Part shown: positions 63,477 through 64,000 of the stretch, one piece after another | How positions within the stretch are numbered: the first letter of the stretch is position 1 | Layout of the letters: every line of letters begins with the position of its first letter | Origin: Bernardetiaceae bacterium | GTDB taxonomy: Bacteria > Bacteroidota > Bacteroidia > Cytophagales > Thermoflexibacteraceae | Reading direction: 5' to 3' | DNA length: 64,000 nt | NCBI GenBank assembly: GCA_025056255.1 | Contig: JANWVT010000008.1 | Coordinates: 62,001-126,000 of the forward strand | Notes under the pieces: generated by a model | Databases searched by the model: none | What the model saw: only the letters and a program-made list of their open reading frames with translations | What the model was told of the DNA's origin: nothing | Made by a program: the position numbers and the translations under genes

Positions 63477-64000
63477 CTAACTACTCATCACTAGTGTAAC
63501 CATTTCTACCAACTTGTTGATAGTTTTTTCAACGCCTTCAAAAACTTGTCCCATGCTTTGGCTACCCAAGTAGCCTGGCGTTGTAATAATGTTGTTCAAG
63601 TCATCTTCTACAAAATCGTCGGGGTCCGATTCTACCAGTTGTATGCCATGAAGGGTTGCTTCATTTGCCCAAGCCGCCAGTTGAGTATCTGCTAAATAGT
63701 TTGCTTGCTTGCCCAAAGTAATCTTGATAGGGGTATCGATGTTTTGTAGGGCATTTGCTACCCATATGGCAGCGGTTGAAGTAGCAGCAATAGGTTTTCC
63801 AGATTGTGCTATTTGGCAAATAGCTGTTGCAATGTCGGCAGGTGGCAACTCTGTCAGCCGATGATAACTGCCCGGTATCACCAAGCCGTCAAAGGTACTG
63901 GCTTGAAAATCGCTCAATGCATGGATACGACCGCGGGCAATCCGAGCAGATTCCATGAGCATGTTGCGTGTTTGTGGTAGCAACTCTTTGGTAATAGGAT
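63477..64000 (-). CDS. ElbB-like isoprenoid-biosynthesis/DJ-1 superfamily protein, N-terminus outside window
   Basis: The C-terminal part (about 170 residues) of a DJ-1/PfpI-superfamily protein of the ElbB/ES1 type: the frame stays open to the window edge with KELLPQTRNMLMESARIARG, then FDGLVIPG, GKPIAATSTAAIWVANAL, LGKQANYLADTQLAAW and NNIITTPGYLGSQSMGQVFEGV. In E. coli ElbB the segment after GKPLGFM has a Cys that is the glyoxalase nucleophile; here the aligned position is Ser (ATSTAAIW). The N-terminal beta-alpha units lie beyond the window. Confidence 0.8.
   Translation of the reverse strand, partial: PITKELLPQTRNMLMESARIARGRIHALSDFQASTFDGLVIPGSYHRLTELPPADIATAICQIAQSGKPIAATSTAAIWVANALQNIDTPIKITLGKQANYLADTQLAAWANEATLHGIQLVESDPDDFVEDDLNNIITTPGYLGSQSMGQVFEGVEKTINKLVEMVTLVMSS

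Overview
The window is a chromosomal segment of a Bacteroidota bacterium, most likely of the Cytophagales type. The evidence is a SusC/SusD pair, several lipoproteins, an OmpA-family lipoprotein with TPR, PD40 and CRD domains, a 7TM-DISM sensor fused to a SpoIIE phosphatase, a DUF4178 protein, a CtlX citrulline hydrolase, TAnnTTTG-type promoter elements and an almost complete lack of Shine-Dalgarno sequences. No rRNA, tRNA, CRISPR array or complete insertion sequence is visible. About fifty genes can be supported; the first and the last run off the window.

Layout. 0-7.5 kb: the tail of an Rpn/PD-(D/E)XK transposase-like gene with a 12-bp coding repeat, then leuS, an MFS transporter, nadD, a membrane sensor phosphatase and a convergent DUF6150 gene. 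7.5-10 kb: a GDPD lipoprotein and a proteorhodopsin gene broken by a single-base frameshift. 10-19 kb: a minus-strand ctlX, moxR and phosphodiester glycosidase cluster, an ABC ATPase, an acyl-ACP thioesterase, a BadF-type kinase, a class III aminotransferase, and an overlapping pair of LpxH-like phosphoesterase and glycosyltransferase. 19-27 kb: a repeat-rich spacer, a 2,098-residue alpha-2-macroglobulin and a divergent Rieske oxygenase, all visibly richer in G+C than their surroundings. 27-41.5 kb: a hybrid-free sensor kinase, DUF4178, a YihX-like HAD phosphatase, an unrecognised lipoprotein/helical protein pair, an alkaline-phosphatase-fold enzyme, deaD with a long leader, a small lipoprotein, metG, a MerR regulator, a TPR protein and another lipoprotein. 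41.5-46 kb: xerC, hpf, priA and ferritin. 46-53 kb: SusD and SusC, facing a CpcT/CpeT-like protein and a Tat-exported TIM-barrel protein. 53-64 kb: a STAS-like protein with a true Shine-Dalgarno, accD without a zinc ribbon, a DhnA-type aldolase, a PAS/HTH regulator divergent from an XRE regulator, an Upf1-like helicase, an M20 hydrolase, a holin-like membrane protein, the OmpA-family lipoprotein, and a partial ElbB-like protein in which the usual cysteine is serine.

Most of the segment is housekeeping. The accessory interest lies in the broken green-type proteorhodopsin, the A2M/Rieske block with its unusual composition, the lipoprotein pair at 30.8-32.4 kb, the CpcT-like/Tat pair opposite the SusCD locus, and at least two families of degenerate repeats that recur in several intergenic spacers.
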